DNA from: Pedosphaera sp.
Lineage (GTDB): Bacteria; Verrucomicrobiota; Verrucomicrobiia; Limisphaerales; Pedosphaeraceae
Direction: 5' to 3'
DNA length: 54,675 nucleotides
Assembly: GCA_028293285.1 (NCBI GenBank)
Contig: JAQGPC010000070.1
Coordinates: forward strand, 1 to 54,675
In this document: in pieces, positions 44,316 to 53,129 of the stretch
Position numbering within the stretch: the first letter of the stretch is position 1
Layout: each line of letters opens with the position of its first letter
Made by a program: the position numbers and the translations under genes
Notes under the pieces: generated by a model
What the model saw: the letters and a program-made list of their open reading frames with translations, nothing else
What the model was told of the DNA's origin: nothing
The model's database searches: none

Positions 44316-44925
44316 TTGCCAAAGTTTCGAGTCGTGAATCATGGGAACTGACCACGCAAATGCGGTCGCCCACGACAAATCGTTTCAACGCGCCAACAAT
44401 CACGCGAGTATTCAATTCATCCAAGCCGGAAGTAGGTTCATCCAAGAGCAGAACTGCTGGTTCCTTGACCAGTGCGCGGGCAATGGCAGCGCGTTGTTGT
44501 TGTCCGCCAGAAAGGGATTGCGGTAAACGTTCGGCGTAGGGTTCAAGGCCGAGCAATTGCAACCAGCGATTGGAGTTTATTGCGATTTGTGGGTCGGGTA
44601 TTCCAGCCAGACTGCCAGCCAAGGCCAGATTGCGGCGCACGGTTGCGAGTGGCAGGAGGTTGAGTTGCTGGAAAACAAAGCCTAGATTGCGGCGTTGAAA
44701 TTCCGTATCGGCAGGAGTCTTTCCCTGAGGTGTGGTAATCGCGCCGATTTGCGGTTCCAAAAAGCCGGCCAACAAGCGGAGCAGAGTGGACTTGCCACAA
44801 CCGGATGCGCCACGCACGAGCGTCACACCCGGCTTGAACGTGTACGAAAACCGTTCAATGACCCATGACTGGATCGGCTTATAGCGAAAGGAGATGTCGA
44901 GACATTGCATGCCAGTTGGCTCCAT
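44254..44925 (-). CDS. ABC transporter ATP-binding protein (MacB/LolD type)
   Basis: The 223-residue product is the nucleotide-binding subunit. It has Walker A GASGCGKSTLL, the Q-loop FVFQQLNLLPLATVRRN typical of MacB/LolD ATPases, the signature LSGGQQQRAAIARAL, Walker B AVLLLDEPTSGLD, and the H-loop SSHDS. Its start directly abuts the adaptor gene stop and its end overlaps the permease gene. A second ATG six codons in (MQCLDIS) is also possible. It energises the tripartite export system encoded here; the cargo is unknown. Confidence 0.95.
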   Translation of the reverse strand: MEPTGMQCLDISFRYKPIQSWVIERFSYTFKPGVTLVRGASGCGKSTLLRLLAGFLEPQIGAITTPQGKTPADTEFQRRNLGFVFQQLNLLPLATVRRNLALAGSLAGIPDPQIAINSNRWLQLLGLEPYAERLPQSLSGGQQQRAAIARALVKEPAVLLLDEPTSGLDELNTRVIVGALKRFVVGDRICVVSSHDSRLETLANEILDFNCFLPLERHLEALV

Positions 44926-46230
44926 CTATTTTGGGATTGCTTTAGAAAGATTTGAACCAGTGGTCTCCGCATTCTGTTGCGGAACGGGTGGAAGAATGGC
45001 GAGATCGGTCTGGCCTTCGACGACTACATGCGCTCCGGGCAAGAGGCGGGTGATGCCTTCATTCCATTGCCGATTTTGAAAGGCAGTCGGCTCGTGCAAC
45101 ACCAGCGCCAGCTTCGGAACGATACGGGCGGGTTGCGGCAAGCCCAGCCAAAGCTCACAGGAAAGATCGGTGCCGACGAGTTGGGCAGCGGGGGCAGATT
45201 CTTCAAAGGGAAATTGGAAGTAATAAAAGACTTCCTCGCGGAGTTGGGAGCGTTCCAATTTTTTATAAGCAAAAGGAGCTTCCAGTTGCGTGCCGTCAGG
45301 CAAATGCAAAATCGCCGTGAGCCGGGCGACCGGCAATGCACTCCATGAAACATCTTCGAGCGGCACGCGGAGTAACACCGATTTCAAGTCGCGCACGACT
45401 GCCAATTCCTGACCGGCGCTGACCGGATATTCCGTGATACCTTCGGCCAATTGGACGCTGGCAATGAGTTGGCCAGCAAAGGGCATTTTGAAACGAGATT
45501 GGGCCTGGCGACGGTCAAACTCCAATTGTCGCCGTTGCCATTCCATGCGGGCACCTTCGAGATCGATTCCAAACATGGCGGGGTTAGTGGTGGAGAGATA
45601 TTTTAAATTTTGTTCCATCAACGCGAGTTCTTTACGGGCTTCATCAAGGCTGCCGGATTTTAAGATGCCGTCCTTGTTGCCACTGGAAGCACTGATAGCC
45701 AGTTGTGCTAGAGCAGGATTGGTAGCGACGAGGCTTAGAAGGGTGAGTTGCTTTTGGGCCTCGGCAATTTCCCGGTTTAACTTGATGCGTTCCTTAGGCA
45801 ATTCAATTTCCTTGAAGAGACGTTCGCGTTCGTCAATTTTGCGTTTGGCTTCCGCGAGTTCAGCGGCTTCCATGTTCAACACCTTGGGTTCAAACTCTGC
45901 CCAGACGAAGTCGGTGGGAAGATTGGTCTGCGGGCGATCAATGTAAAGACGCAGTTGACCGGAAACCGGAGCGTTAATGGTAAGACTGGTCTTGGGAAGA
46001 ATCCGGCAAGGCAAGATAGCCAAGCGCATCTTTTCCACCTTGGGATAGGCGTCCCAGGACCAATTCGCGGTTGCTGTGGCAGGTGGCTGAACGGCTTTTT
46101 GCGAACAGCCCGCGCCGACCGCCAAGCTGACGAGCAGATGGCACAGGAGAACGACAGGGATCCTTTTCCGAACTTCGGAAAACCTTTTTACTGTGGCAAA
46201 TAATGTTTTCACGGATTTAAAGAGGCCCAT
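44926..46230 (-). CDS. Periplasmic adaptor (membrane fusion) lipoprotein of ABC exporter
   Basis: The 434-residue product begins with a long basic segment, then a lipoprotein signal ending LAVGAGC with the Cys at about residue 42. A short barrel-sheet strand region (LTINAPVSGQLRLYI) precedes a long helical hairpin of about 120 residues (AELAEAKRKIDERERLFKEIEL and on). The chain then returns into FAGQLIASVQLAEGITEYPVSAGQELAVV, the lipoyl-like half typical of HlyD/MacA proteins. Adaptors link the inner-membrane pump to the outer-membrane channel. It overlaps the channel gene by 22 bases and abuts the ATPase gene. Sequence is divergent from MacA, so the family call rests on layout and context. 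Confidence 0.8.
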   Translation of the reverse strand: MGLFKSVKTLFATVKRFSEVRKRIPVVLLCHLLVSLAVGAGCSQKAVQPPATATANWSWDAYPKVEKMRLAILPCRILPKTSLTINAPVSGQLRLYIDRPQTNLPTDFVWAEFEPKVLNMEAAELAEAKRKIDERERLFKEIELPKERIKLNREIAEAQKQLTLLSLVATNPALAQLAISASSGNKDGILKSGSLDEARKELALMEQNLKYLSTTNPAMFGIDLEGARMEWQRRQLEFDRRQAQSRFKMPFAGQLIASVQLAEGITEYPVSAGQELAVVRDLKSVLLRVPLEDVSWSALPVARLTAILHLPDGTQLEAPFAYKKLERSQLREEVFYYFQFPFEESAPAAQLVGTDLSCELWLGLPQPARIVPKLALVLHEPTAFQNRQWNEGITRLLPGAHVVVEGQTDLAILPPVPQQNAETTGSNLSKAIPK

Positions 46231-47525
46231 TTTTGTTCATCAACAAACCAAAACAAGGTGTCCAATTCAGCAAGATTTCGACGCAGCTCGAACCGTTGGC
46301 GGCGCAGGGAACGAGATGTTTCAGCGGTTTGCAAAATCGAATTGAAATCGAAGGTTTTGGGAACTTTATCGAGGACGGAAATCAATTCATCCAGTTGTTC
46401 CGCCTGGGCGCGAAGAGAGCCGGAGAGTTTTTGAGCGGCCAATAATTTATCGATGAGCGCTTCGGAATCCATGTGCAATTGAGCAATCTGCAACTCCTGT
46501 TCACGGCGGGTCTGGCGTAGCTGCTGGGAAATATAACCACGCGTATCAAGCGTCCAGAAGAAATCAGCGGAGGCTTGGATATCTTTTGATGACCAAAACT
46601 GGCTTTTGCCCCCGATACGCTGGAAGACGGATGGACCGGAAACAAAAATGGTAAGTTCGGGCCAGTATTGGAGCTTGATGCCGTGGATTTGCGCCCAGGC
46701 ACGGACGAGTTCCAAGGCAACGAGTCGCATTTGGAGGCGGGCCACGCGATTAGTGTCGGCGAGCGGAAGAGGATTTTGATCGTAAGCCAGATTGGGCAGG
46801 CCATTCGTGGTCAATACCCAACGGTATTTTAAATCGCCCACCAATTCACCGACACGGGACTGAAGGATGTCAGCAGATTTTTCGAGTGATAGTTGCTGGC
46901 TGTTGAGGTCTTTCAATAAAACCTGTGCGGCCAGCGGATCGGCCTTTTGGACGGCATCAGCCAGGGCTTGTTGGGACTTTAATTCGGATACATATTGGCT
47001 TTGCTCCTGCGCCTGGATGAACGCTTTATATAATTCAATAGTTTGCTCGCGTTCGGCCAGTTGGTAGGCGGCTTTGGAACGGAGCACGGCCAGGCGACCG
47101 CCAAATATGCGTGAGTTAAAATTAACCACGCCGGGAACATTAAAAAAGCTATCGATGTTAAAGGTAACATCGTCAAAGGTGGTGGTGGGGACATTAGCAA
47201 CCGTGCGGGTCGCGCCAGAGCGGAGATTGATGGTGGGGATTAAATCGCGGTAGGGTTGAGTGGCGAGTTCCGCGGTATTGGTGATGTCGGTGCGAGCGGA
47301 GCGCAACTTGAGATTGTTGGCTTTAAGCAAGGCGAGCGCCTGCGGCCAATCGAGGGAACGTCCAGGGAGGGAAGATTGTCGAGCGACGTCTGCCTGCCAT
47401 TGGGCGCGAAGTTGAGGTAGCTTCTGCTCTACCTTTTTCGGGGCGGACAAACAGCCTGTTAGCAATAACAGGGTGAGACAAGTAACGGCTGACCAGCAAA
47501 TTTGTAACAGTGAGACTCCAGACAC
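46209..47525 (-). CDS. TolC-like outer-membrane efflux lipoprotein
   Basis: The 438-residue product has a lipoprotein signal (CLTLLLLTGC, Cys at about 25). Two long helical hairpin halves separated by short beta segments then follow, the layout of outer-membrane efflux channels (LKLRSARTDITNTAELATQPYRDLIPTINL in the first; EQTIELYKAFIQAQEQSQYVSELKSQQALADAV later). It would form the trimeric channel through the outer membrane. It is the first gene of the four-gene export operon. Its predicted lipid anchor resembles NodT-type channels. Confidence 0.85.
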   Translation of the reverse strand: MSGVSLLQICWSAVTCLTLLLLTGCLSAPKKVEQKLPQLRAQWQADVARQSSLPGRSLDWPQALALLKANNLKLRSARTDITNTAELATQPYRDLIPTINLRSGATRTVANVPTTTFDDVTFNIDSFFNVPGVVNFNSRIFGGRLAVLRSKAAYQLAEREQTIELYKAFIQAQEQSQYVSELKSQQALADAVQKADPLAAQVLLKDLNSQQLSLEKSADILQSRVGELVGDLKYRWVLTTNGLPNLAYDQNPLPLADTNRVARLQMRLVALELVRAWAQIHGIKLQYWPELTIFVSGPSVFQRIGGKSQFWSSKDIQASADFFWTLDTRGYISQQLRQTRREQELQIAQLHMDSEALIDKLLAAQKLSGSLRAQAEQLDELISVLDKVPKTFDFNSILQTAETSRSLRRQRFELRRNLAELDTLFWFVDEQKWASLNP

Positions 47526-47600
47526 ATTAAATTACTCCGTTGCCGGCCAACCAGTTACCACGCGAACTCAAAACTGGGCGACCAGTAAAGGTTTATGAGT

Positions 47601-48029
47601 TTAGTTCAAGGTAAACGAGCCGTCTTGAGATCCACCTTTGTTGCTGCTGCTGCTATGGATGGTCCCAGAGACGACGGTGGTGAATGTAAGGACATTTTGA
47701 ACCATTGTGCCGGATTCTTCAGTTTCCACGAGGAAACCAGTATTTGGCCCGTTTTTGCTGTAGGTGTAGGTTCCAATGTTGCTTTGCGCCCCACCACTCC
47801 CCTGGAGTTGGTAGGACCCGGAGTTACCATTTCCCGAGGGAATGAACACGTAGGAGCCAGTGGGTGAGAACGGTGAGTTTCCCGAGGAAATAGCAACATG
47901 GAGGGTATGCCCTTGTAGAGAAGCGGGCGAAATACCGTTGTTGTTGCTCTTGCCTCCACTTGGACAGCCCGTGACGAGCGCCATGGAAACCAAACACGTC
48001 GTTAGCGCGAATGATTTTTTATATTTCAT
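47601..48029 (-). CDS. Small secreted lipoprotein of unknown function
   Basis: From the ATG at 48029 the product has 142 residues, starting with MKYKKSFALTTCLVSMALVTGC (lipobox VTGC, Cys22). The 48158 start would bury the signal behind 43 unlikely residues. The mature part is Ser, Gly, Asn and Thr rich with beta-strand-like alternation (GTYTYSKNGPNTGFLVETEE, LTFTTVVSGTIHSS), resembling lipocalin- or META-like small beta proteins, but no family is certain. It lies between the export operon and carB, alone on its strand. Confidence 0.75.
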   Translation of the reverse strand: MKYKKSFALTTCLVSMALVTGCPSGGKSNNNGISPASLQGHTLHVAISSGNSPFSPTGSYVFIPSGNGNSGSYQLQGSGGAQSNIGTYTYSKNGPNTGFLVETEESGTMVQNVLTFTTVVSGTIHSSSSNKGGSQDGSFTLN

Positions 48030-48298
48030 ATATGTTGTAGATTGTCTAACTGTTAGCGTAGGCAGTATGCATGGGGCGTTTTTCGGTAAAATGGGGTGAA
48101 ACACCCATCCATAGAGAGCATTGGACTTCAAGGATTTACTTGTCCTCTTTCCAAGCATTGACCGGCGACAGTAACGCGCGATTATCGCGCTAATTCAGGC
48201 CGAAAAAACAATTTGCGGGGTCAGAGAAATGAAATCATTTTTGTCGGCTAAAATAAAACTGACAACGGGTCAGAAATGGCTTTAAGTCATCCGGTTTT

Positions 48299-49804
48299 AT
48301 GCCGAAACGCACTGACATACATTCTGTTCTGATCATCGGTGCCGGGCCAATCATCATTGGCCAGGCTTGTGAATTTGATTATTCGGGCACGCAGGCCTGC
48401 AAGGCATTGCGCGAGGAAGGCTATCGCGTGGTGCTGGTGAATTCGAATCCGGCGACAATCATGACGGACCCGGAATTTGCGGACCGGACATACATCGAGC
48501 CGATCACGCCAGAAGCGGTCACGAAGATTATTGAGCGCGAGATGGAAGAAATGCAGCGCATGGGCGCGAAGGGTAAGTTGGTGCTATTACCTACGTTAGG
48601 CGGCCAAACGGCGCTTAATACCGCGATGGCTTTGTATCGCCAAGGCACACTCAAAAAGTATGGAGTGGAAATGATTGGCGCGAACGCGCGAGCCATCGAG
48701 CGCGGCGAAGACCGGCAGATTTTCAAGGATTTGATGCTTAAGATTGGGCTGGATGTGCCCATCAGTGGCACGGCCCATAACGTGGAGGAAGCGCGCGCCG
48801 TGGCGGAAAGAATTGGGCGGTTCCCGCTGATTATCCGGCCAGCGTATACCTTGGGTGGTACGGGCGGCGGCATTGCTTACAATCGCGAGGAATTTGATGA
48901 GATTGCGAAGCGGGGTATTGAACTTTCGCCGGTATCCGAAATTTTGGTGGAAGAATCGCTGCTGGGCTGGAAGGAATACGAGATGGAAGTGATGCGCGAT
49001 CACGCGGACAATTGCGTGATTATTTGCTCCATCGAAAATTTTGATCCAATGGGCGTACACACTGGTGATTCGATCACGGTGGCTCCCATCCAGACGTTGA
49101 CGGACAAGGAATATCAGATCATGCGCAACGCTTCGTTTGCGGTGATTCGCGAGATTGGCGTGGAGACGGGTGGCTCGAACATTCAGTTCGGCGTGAACCC
49201 GGACAATGGGCGCATGGTGATCATTGAAATGAACCCGCGTGTCAGCCGGAGTTCCGCGCTGGCTTCGAAGGCGACTGGGTTTCCGATTGCAAAAATCGCG
49301 GCCAAGCTGGCGGTGGGTTATTTGCTGGATGAGATCAAGAACGACATTACGCGTGAGACGCCAGCGAGCTTTGAGCCGACGATTGATTATGTGGTGACGA
49401 AGATTCCGCGCTTTGCTTTCGAGAAGTTTCCGCAAGCGGATCCGACACTGAATACGCAGATGAAATCGGTGGGCGAAGCCATGGCGATTGGACGGACGTT
49501 CAAGGAATCGTTGCAGAAATGCCTGCGGTCGCTGGAAATTGGGCGGAGCGGTTTGGGCGGCGACGGCAAGCCGTGGCGCATTGGCACAGAGGTTTATGGG
49601 GATCGGGATGTTTTGCCGCGGGATGTGATTACGCGCAAGTTGAGCGTGCCGAATGCGGAGCGGATTTTCTTTATTCGCCATGCGATGCGCGCGGGGTTTA
49701 CGATTGATGAGATTTTCGACCTGAGCAAAATCGACAGATGGTTTTTGACACAGATCAAAGAGATTGTGGATTTTGAAGAGGAGTTGGCGAAGGCGAAGAA
49801 TTAG
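48299..49804 (+). CDS. carB: Carbamoyl-phosphate synthase large subunit, N-terminal half only
   Basis: The 501-residue product equals only the first half of CarB, which is normally about 1,070 residues. It has the carboxyphosphate ATP-grasp domain: [99 protein letters not shown]. It ends in the early oligomerisation domain ([24 protein letters not shown]) with a natural stop. The second ATP-grasp domain and the MGS-type regulatory domain are absent, and the next genes are unrelated. Split CarB proteins are known in some archaea and Aquifex-like bacteria, so a separate second-half gene elsewhere is the likely explanation. carA is not in the window. Confidence 0.93.
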   Translation: MPKRTDIHSVLIIGAGPIIIGQACEFDYSGTQACKALREEGYRVVLVNSNPATIMTDPEFADRTYIEPITPEAVTKIIEREMEEMQRMGAKGKLVLLPTLGGQTALNTAMALYRQGTLKKYGVEMIGANARAIERGEDRQIFKDLMLKIGLDVPISGTAHNVEEARAVAERIGRFPLIIRPAYTLGGTGGGIAYNREEFDEIAKRGIELSPVSEILVEESLLGWKEYEMEVMRDHADNCVIICSIENFDPMGVHTGDSITVAPIQTLTDKEYQIMRNASFAVIREIGVETGGSNIQFGVNPDNGRMVIIEMNPRVSRSSALASKATGFPIAKIAAKLAVGYLLDEIKNDITRETPASFEPTIDYVVTKIPRFAFEKFPQADPTLNTQMKSVGEAMAIGRTFKESLQKCLRSLEIGRSGLGGDGKPWRIGTEVYGDRDVLPRDVITRKLSVPNAERIFFIRHAMRAGFTIDEIFDLSKIDRWFLTQIKEIVDFEEELAKAKN

Positions 49805-49870
49805 CATCAATGACAGCACAATGTTGGTTGCAGTTGACGGAATCGATATTAATAGGAAAGTATTCTGATT

Positions 49871-50050
49871 ATGAACTTAACTGCGGTCATATACCCGGAT
49901 AGCGAAACGGACTGGCTGGTTGCGCATAATCCTGAAACTGGCACAACGACGCAGGGCAAGACCTTCAGCGAAGCACTTGCGAATCTCAAGGAAGCCACGG
50001 AACTTTATCTTTCCGAATTCCCCATCAAGACCAAGGGAATTCAATTCTGA
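49871..50050 (+). CDS. HicB-like antitoxin-fold protein, apparently without HicA
   Basis: The 59-residue product has the compact HicB N-terminal pattern: a strand pair (LTAVIYPDSETDWLVAHNPE), a Gly turn with GKTFSEALANLKEATELYLSE as the following helix, and a short basic tail. In type II toxin-antitoxin pairs HicB neutralises the HicA RNase, but many such domains stand alone. No HicA-like gene is found beside it, and no DNA-binding domain follows the fold. AGGAAAG lies about nine bases before the ATG. The gap to carB upstream is 66 bases. Confidence 0.75.
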   Translation: MNLTAVIYPDSETDWLVAHNPETGTTTQGKTFSEALANLKEATELYLSEFPIKTKGIQF

Positions 50051-50124
50051 CTATTTTTGAAGTTGCAGGACCGGAAGGTTCACACTAAGAATCCGGTCGT
50101 TTTCCGTCGATTAAGCTTTGCACG

Positions 50125-50130
50125 AAGGAG
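50125..50130 (+). promoter_or_regulatory. Shine-Dalgarno site deciding the start at 50141
   Basis: AAGGAG lies ten bases before the ATG at 50141. It supports that start over the TTG at 50057, which lacks any such site. A clear Shine-Dalgarno is unusual among the genes of this window. Confidence 0.75.
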
Positions 50131-50140
50131 ACACAGCAAT

Positions 50141-51121
50141 ATGAGCAAGCGGTCTGATTTTATTGGGAGCGATCTTCTTAATCAGATGATTGAGGAGCGG
50201 GAAAGGTCACTGAAGGAAACTCGCTCCAAACTGGAGAGCGAGGTGGAACTTCGAGAGGCGTTGAATGGGCCGCAGTCGGTCAACGAGGTTTGGGGAGGCG
50301 GGCATCATAGAACGGTCGTTGATGCTTCCATTCGGCTTGCGGGGCTGAAACATGCCGCGGATTTTCCTATTGAGCAGGTGCGACTGCATTATCGCGAGGC
50401 AGGGCAGGCTTTTCTGCGGATTGCGCAGTTATCGGATTTTCGAATCAACGTCAGCAAAACGTTCCTCGACCCGGGACGTCGTGCAGCCAAGAAGTATGGC
50501 AGTAAGCCGGGTGTCGTGAAAGTTGAGGCTTTTGTGGATGAAGCCACGGGCAAGAAGGTGGCAAGGATTCATTCGATGCGGCAACCGGCCGGACTCATCT
50601 TCACGCGCAGTCTTCAGGCCGCGATTATTTCCGGAGATGAAAAACTGGCGACTGCCATTGCGGAGAAATATCCATATACCGGATTGAATGATGGGATGAT
50701 TCTCCGATTGTTCCTGCTGGGAAAAGATGACGAGGTGGCAGGTCACGCAAAGATTTATGAGCCGTGGGCGGCGGGTGATAAGGACGGAGACTGGCCGTAT
50801 CCAAGACGTCAGTTTCCGCTGGGAATTTTAAATAAGGATGAAACACTGCTGGCTGAAGGCATCGCAAACGCATCGAAAGCATTTGCATCGCGCTGGAAGC
50901 CTGCCCGATACACGACGCCTGCGATGTTAAAGCGTCTCAAGACGCCAGAAAACGCGATGGTTGAGGCAAAGAAATTTCTGATGGATATGCATTGGGTGCT
51001 TTACGAGCACGGTCTGGCTTTTGCCATCGTGGCTGCGCGTCGAGGCATGAAAACGTTTCTGTCGAATGAGAGTGTTTGGTCGGAGTGGATGCCGAGGGAT
51101 TTGGTCATTGCCTCGATTTGA
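50141..51121 (+). CDS. Hypothetical protein, immunity-like helical fold suspected
   Basis: The 326-residue product is not recognised with confidence. It has no signal peptide or membrane segment. It is mostly helical, with a charged N terminus (MIEERERSLKETRSKLESEVEL). A central region has repeated Trp, Arg and His features (VWGGGHHRTVVDASIRLAGL, HYREAGQAFLRIAQL, DWPYPRRQFPLGIL), and there is a late VLYEHGLAFAIVAARRGMKTFL. The pattern of short helical repeats ending in a W/Y-rich region is reminiscent of toxin-immunity (Imm49-type) proteins, but this is only a resemblance. It follows the HicB-like gene and has a strong ribosome-binding site. Confidence 0.65.
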   Translation: MSKRSDFIGSDLLNQMIEERERSLKETRSKLESEVELREALNGPQSVNEVWGGGHHRTVVDASIRLAGLKHAADFPIEQVRLHYREAGQAFLRIAQLSDFRINVSKTFLDPGRRAAKKYGSKPGVVKVEAFVDEATGKKVARIHSMRQPAGLIFTRSLQAAIISGDEKLATAIAEKYPYTGLNDGMILRLFLLGKDDEVAGHAKIYEPWAAGDKDGDWPYPRRQFPLGILNKDETLLAEGIANASKAFASRWKPARYTTPAMLKRLKTPENAMVEAKKFLMDMHWVLYEHGLAFAIVAARRGMKTFLSNESVWSEWMPRDLVIASI

Positions 51122-51169
51122 AAGAATGCAACAGGCCGCGCACATGTTCACTCAGAACTCTGAGCTGAT

Positions 51170-51973
51170 TTAAGGCAGAGACGTCTGGTACTCCGTTACT
51201 CCATTCACGAACACGGGCCGGTAATAAATGCCGTTGAATTGGTAGGCCACCTGGCCATTGACAACTACCTGGTTCGCTCCGGGCGGCAATTCAGGGACCA
51301 CCACTCCAATGGGCGTCGGCACAATCACAAATTGATCGCCTTGCTGGACATAGAAGGCACCGCCAGCGTAGTAATAAGTTTGATTCCCGACCGTAATGGG
51401 AATTGAGCCATCCGGTGGTTGAATAACGGCTGCCCCAACCGGTGGATAAACTTCCATGTAGCCGCTCGGGCCCTGCTGATAATAGACTCCATCGTAATAA
51501 TTGTAGGGCGCGCCGTTCACTACAATTGTTTCGTACCCAAGCGGCAGTGACCCCACGAATGCTCCCGCAAGGAAGCCTCCCCAAAAATGATGCCGACGAT
51601 CCACATCCACATCCACGTGCCGGTGGATATCGAAATTGTTCCTTTGCTCCCGTATCCCGGGCAGCGCCTGTTCACGCCGGATTACCGGGGCATCCGAATG
51701 GCGGATTGAGCCGTGCTGAATGCGCTCGACCTGAGGCATGTGAACCGATTCTGGTCTGAACGCGGGCGCTGACGGATGCCCTATTCCCGGCCCACCACCG
51801 CGGATTCCTCCCCCGCCGCCATGCATTCCTCCCCCCCCGCCGCCATGCATTCCTCCCCCCCCACCGCGCGCCCCACCTCCCCCATGTTGCGCTTGCAGCA
51901 TCGGGGCCGAAATCAAAAGTGCAAACGCAACCGCTCCAACTTTTTTCCACGAGAATAAACATATATTTTTCAT
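51170..51973 (-). CDS. Secreted Gly/His-rich protein, DUF6515-like
   Basis: The 267-residue product has a signal peptide (VGAVAFALLISAPMLQAQ), then a long Gly-rich stretch with GGGGMHG repeats (residues about 30-75) and a His/Asp/Arg region (HRHVDVDVDRRHH). A C-terminal domain holds repeated Y-Y-x-G motifs: YNYYDGVYYQQGPSGYMEV, VGNQTYYYAGGAFYVQQGDQFVIV and PIGVVVPELPPGANQVVVNG. The last motifs match what I know as DUF6515. The gene overlaps the DUF2092 gene upstream by four bases, a coupled pair in which both proteins are exported. Confidence 0.75.
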   Translation of the reverse strand: MKNICLFSWKKVGAVAFALLISAPMLQAQHGGGGARGGGGGMHGGGGGGMHGGGGGIRGGGPGIGHPSAPAFRPESVHMPQVERIQHGSIRHSDAPVIRREQALPGIREQRNNFDIHRHVDVDVDRRHHFWGGFLAGAFVGSLPLGYETIVVNGAPYNYYDGVYYQQGPSGYMEVYPPVGAAVIQPPDGSIPITVGNQTYYYAGGAFYVQQGDQFVIVPTPIGVVVPELPPGANQVVVNGQVAYQFNGIYYRPVFVNGVTEYQTSLP

Positions 51974-52761
51974 GGCTTTTTCTCCTTATGCAATCCGGAC
52001 TGAACATCCTGCACCGGGATTTTTGACGCCCCGTCGGGCGGCTCGAAATGAAATACGAAATCGGGCAGCTTGGTTGCAAAGTCCCACTTGGAAAGCACTG
52101 CGGTGAATTGGGGAGTTCCTGCTTCGTCCTTGTAGGTGATGACCAGTTTGCGCGGCACCGGCATGGGGCCATCTTCGATCCAGATTTGCCAGTCAATATC
52201 CGACTGGGTGAAGGCGAGATGCTGACATGGCACGCCCAAAACTTTCACGGGGCCGATATAAGTACCGGCAGTGACTTTCTTCGTTGCCTCTTTGTAGGGA
52301 TTGCTCACCAACAAATCTTCCAGCGGCAGCACCATGCCCAAATGGTCGGTCGCGAAATCGAGCGTTTCATCCAGTGAACCCGGCGCTCGTGTGGTTCCAT
52401 ACAGGTTTTGCGCGCGATCCAACAGGGTGAAGTTTTTGCCGTCATACCATAATCCCCGGCTGTGCCGGGTTGATTTCACTTCCGTGTGCAATCGATTCGG
52501 TCGACGCAATTGTATATCCACCGAACGCCCGGCCTGTACCTGCTGGCCGGAAGGGAGTGTTGTGTCCTGCCAAATCTCGGCGGTCACGGAAAAAAATTTC
52601 GCGTCGGCCAGGTAATCGCTGAAACGCTTGAGCAGTTCATCTGCGCGTGGATCGATTTTTGGTGGCTGGTCGGCTGCATTCGCAGAGATTGCCATCAGAC
52701 AAATTATAACTCCCGCAACGAGCCAATTGCGGGCCAGGAGCATTTCTTTTCTCACTTTCAT
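51970..52761 (-). CDS. DUF2092 family periplasmic protein
   Basis: The 263-residue product has a signal peptide (LVAGVIICLMAISANAA). It then shows the DUF2092 layout: DELLKRFSDYLADAKFFSVTAEIWQD, SVDIQLRRPNRLHTEVKS, WYDGKNFTLLDRAQNLYGT, and the later strands VKVLGVPCQHLAFTQSDIDWQIWIEDG and VITYKDEAGTPQFTAVLS. The fold resembles LolA/LolB-like half-barrels that bind lipids, though the family function is unknown. It is the upstream partner of a four-base-overlapping DUF6515-like gene. Pairing of these two families is frequent in Gram-negative genomes. Confidence 0.88.
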   Translation of the reverse strand: MKVRKEMLLARNWLVAGVIICLMAISANAADQPPKIDPRADELLKRFSDYLADAKFFSVTAEIWQDTTLPSGQQVQAGRSVDIQLRRPNRLHTEVKSTRHSRGLWYDGKNFTLLDRAQNLYGTTRAPGSLDETLDFATDHLGMVLPLEDLLVSNPYKEATKKVTAGTYIGPVKVLGVPCQHLAFTQSDIDWQIWIEDGPMPVPRKLVITYKDEAGTPQFTAVLSKWDFATKLPDFVFHFEPPDGASKIPVQDVQSGLHKEKKP

Positions 52762-53129
52762 ATTATTCCTATTCTGCGGGCGGACTCATCACCCATTCAT
52801 TGGACGTAGCGAACGTGTTTGAAATTTAAATGTCTTTGAATCGTCAACGGGTTAAAAATCCTGCGCCTTGCCAAAGTCATTATGTTCAATCTTTTGGAAT
52901 CCCAAAACATCCCTAATGAATTCAAAGTCACTTTGATTCTTCGGCTGTGCCATGGGGTGTTCTCCCTTTTCAACTGCGCACCTAAATGGATAACCATCCT
53001 GTGTGGGCGGAGGATATTAAGAAATTTAGCTTTTAAGTTAACCGGCTGATAGAAGCGTGTTTTCACCTACCTTGCAGGAAGGCATTAACATGCGAGGTTG
53101 TTGTGGTAGTGCATACCACTTAAAAACTT
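52762..53129. other. Intergenic region with one candidate small ORF
   Basis: These 368 bases separate divergent genes. Apart from the small ORF at 52852-52953 I see only a palindrome, GTGGTA-gtgca-TACCAC (53103-53119), ten bases before the ATG of the repeat-protein gene, which could be an operator or a leader hairpin. The 89-codon minus-strand frame across the region has no protein-like features. Confidence 0.5.
52852..52953 (-). CDS. Candidate 33-residue small protein
   Basis: The ATG at 52953 opens a 33-codon frame reading MAQPKNQSDFEFIRDVLGFQ and ending KIEHNDFGKAQDF. A strong AAGGGAG lies eight bases upstream (52962-52968), better than at most genes here. The peptide is polar and acidic with a plausible helix, and no homologous family is known to me. 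It is too short to judge from composition. Confidence 0.35.
   Translation of the reverse strand: MAQPKNQSDFEFIRDVLGFQKIEHNDFGKAQDF

Noticed and set aside
48596..49819. 407-codon minus-strand frame opposite carB
   Set aside because: It lies entirely antisense to a strongly conserved gene and is rich in His, Arg and Asn, as expected of a shadow frame.
52797..53066. 89-codon minus-strand frame between the DUF2092 gene and the repeat protein gene
   Set aside because: Unlikely composition; the overlapping 33-codon frame in another phase has a good ribosome-binding site and is a better candidate.
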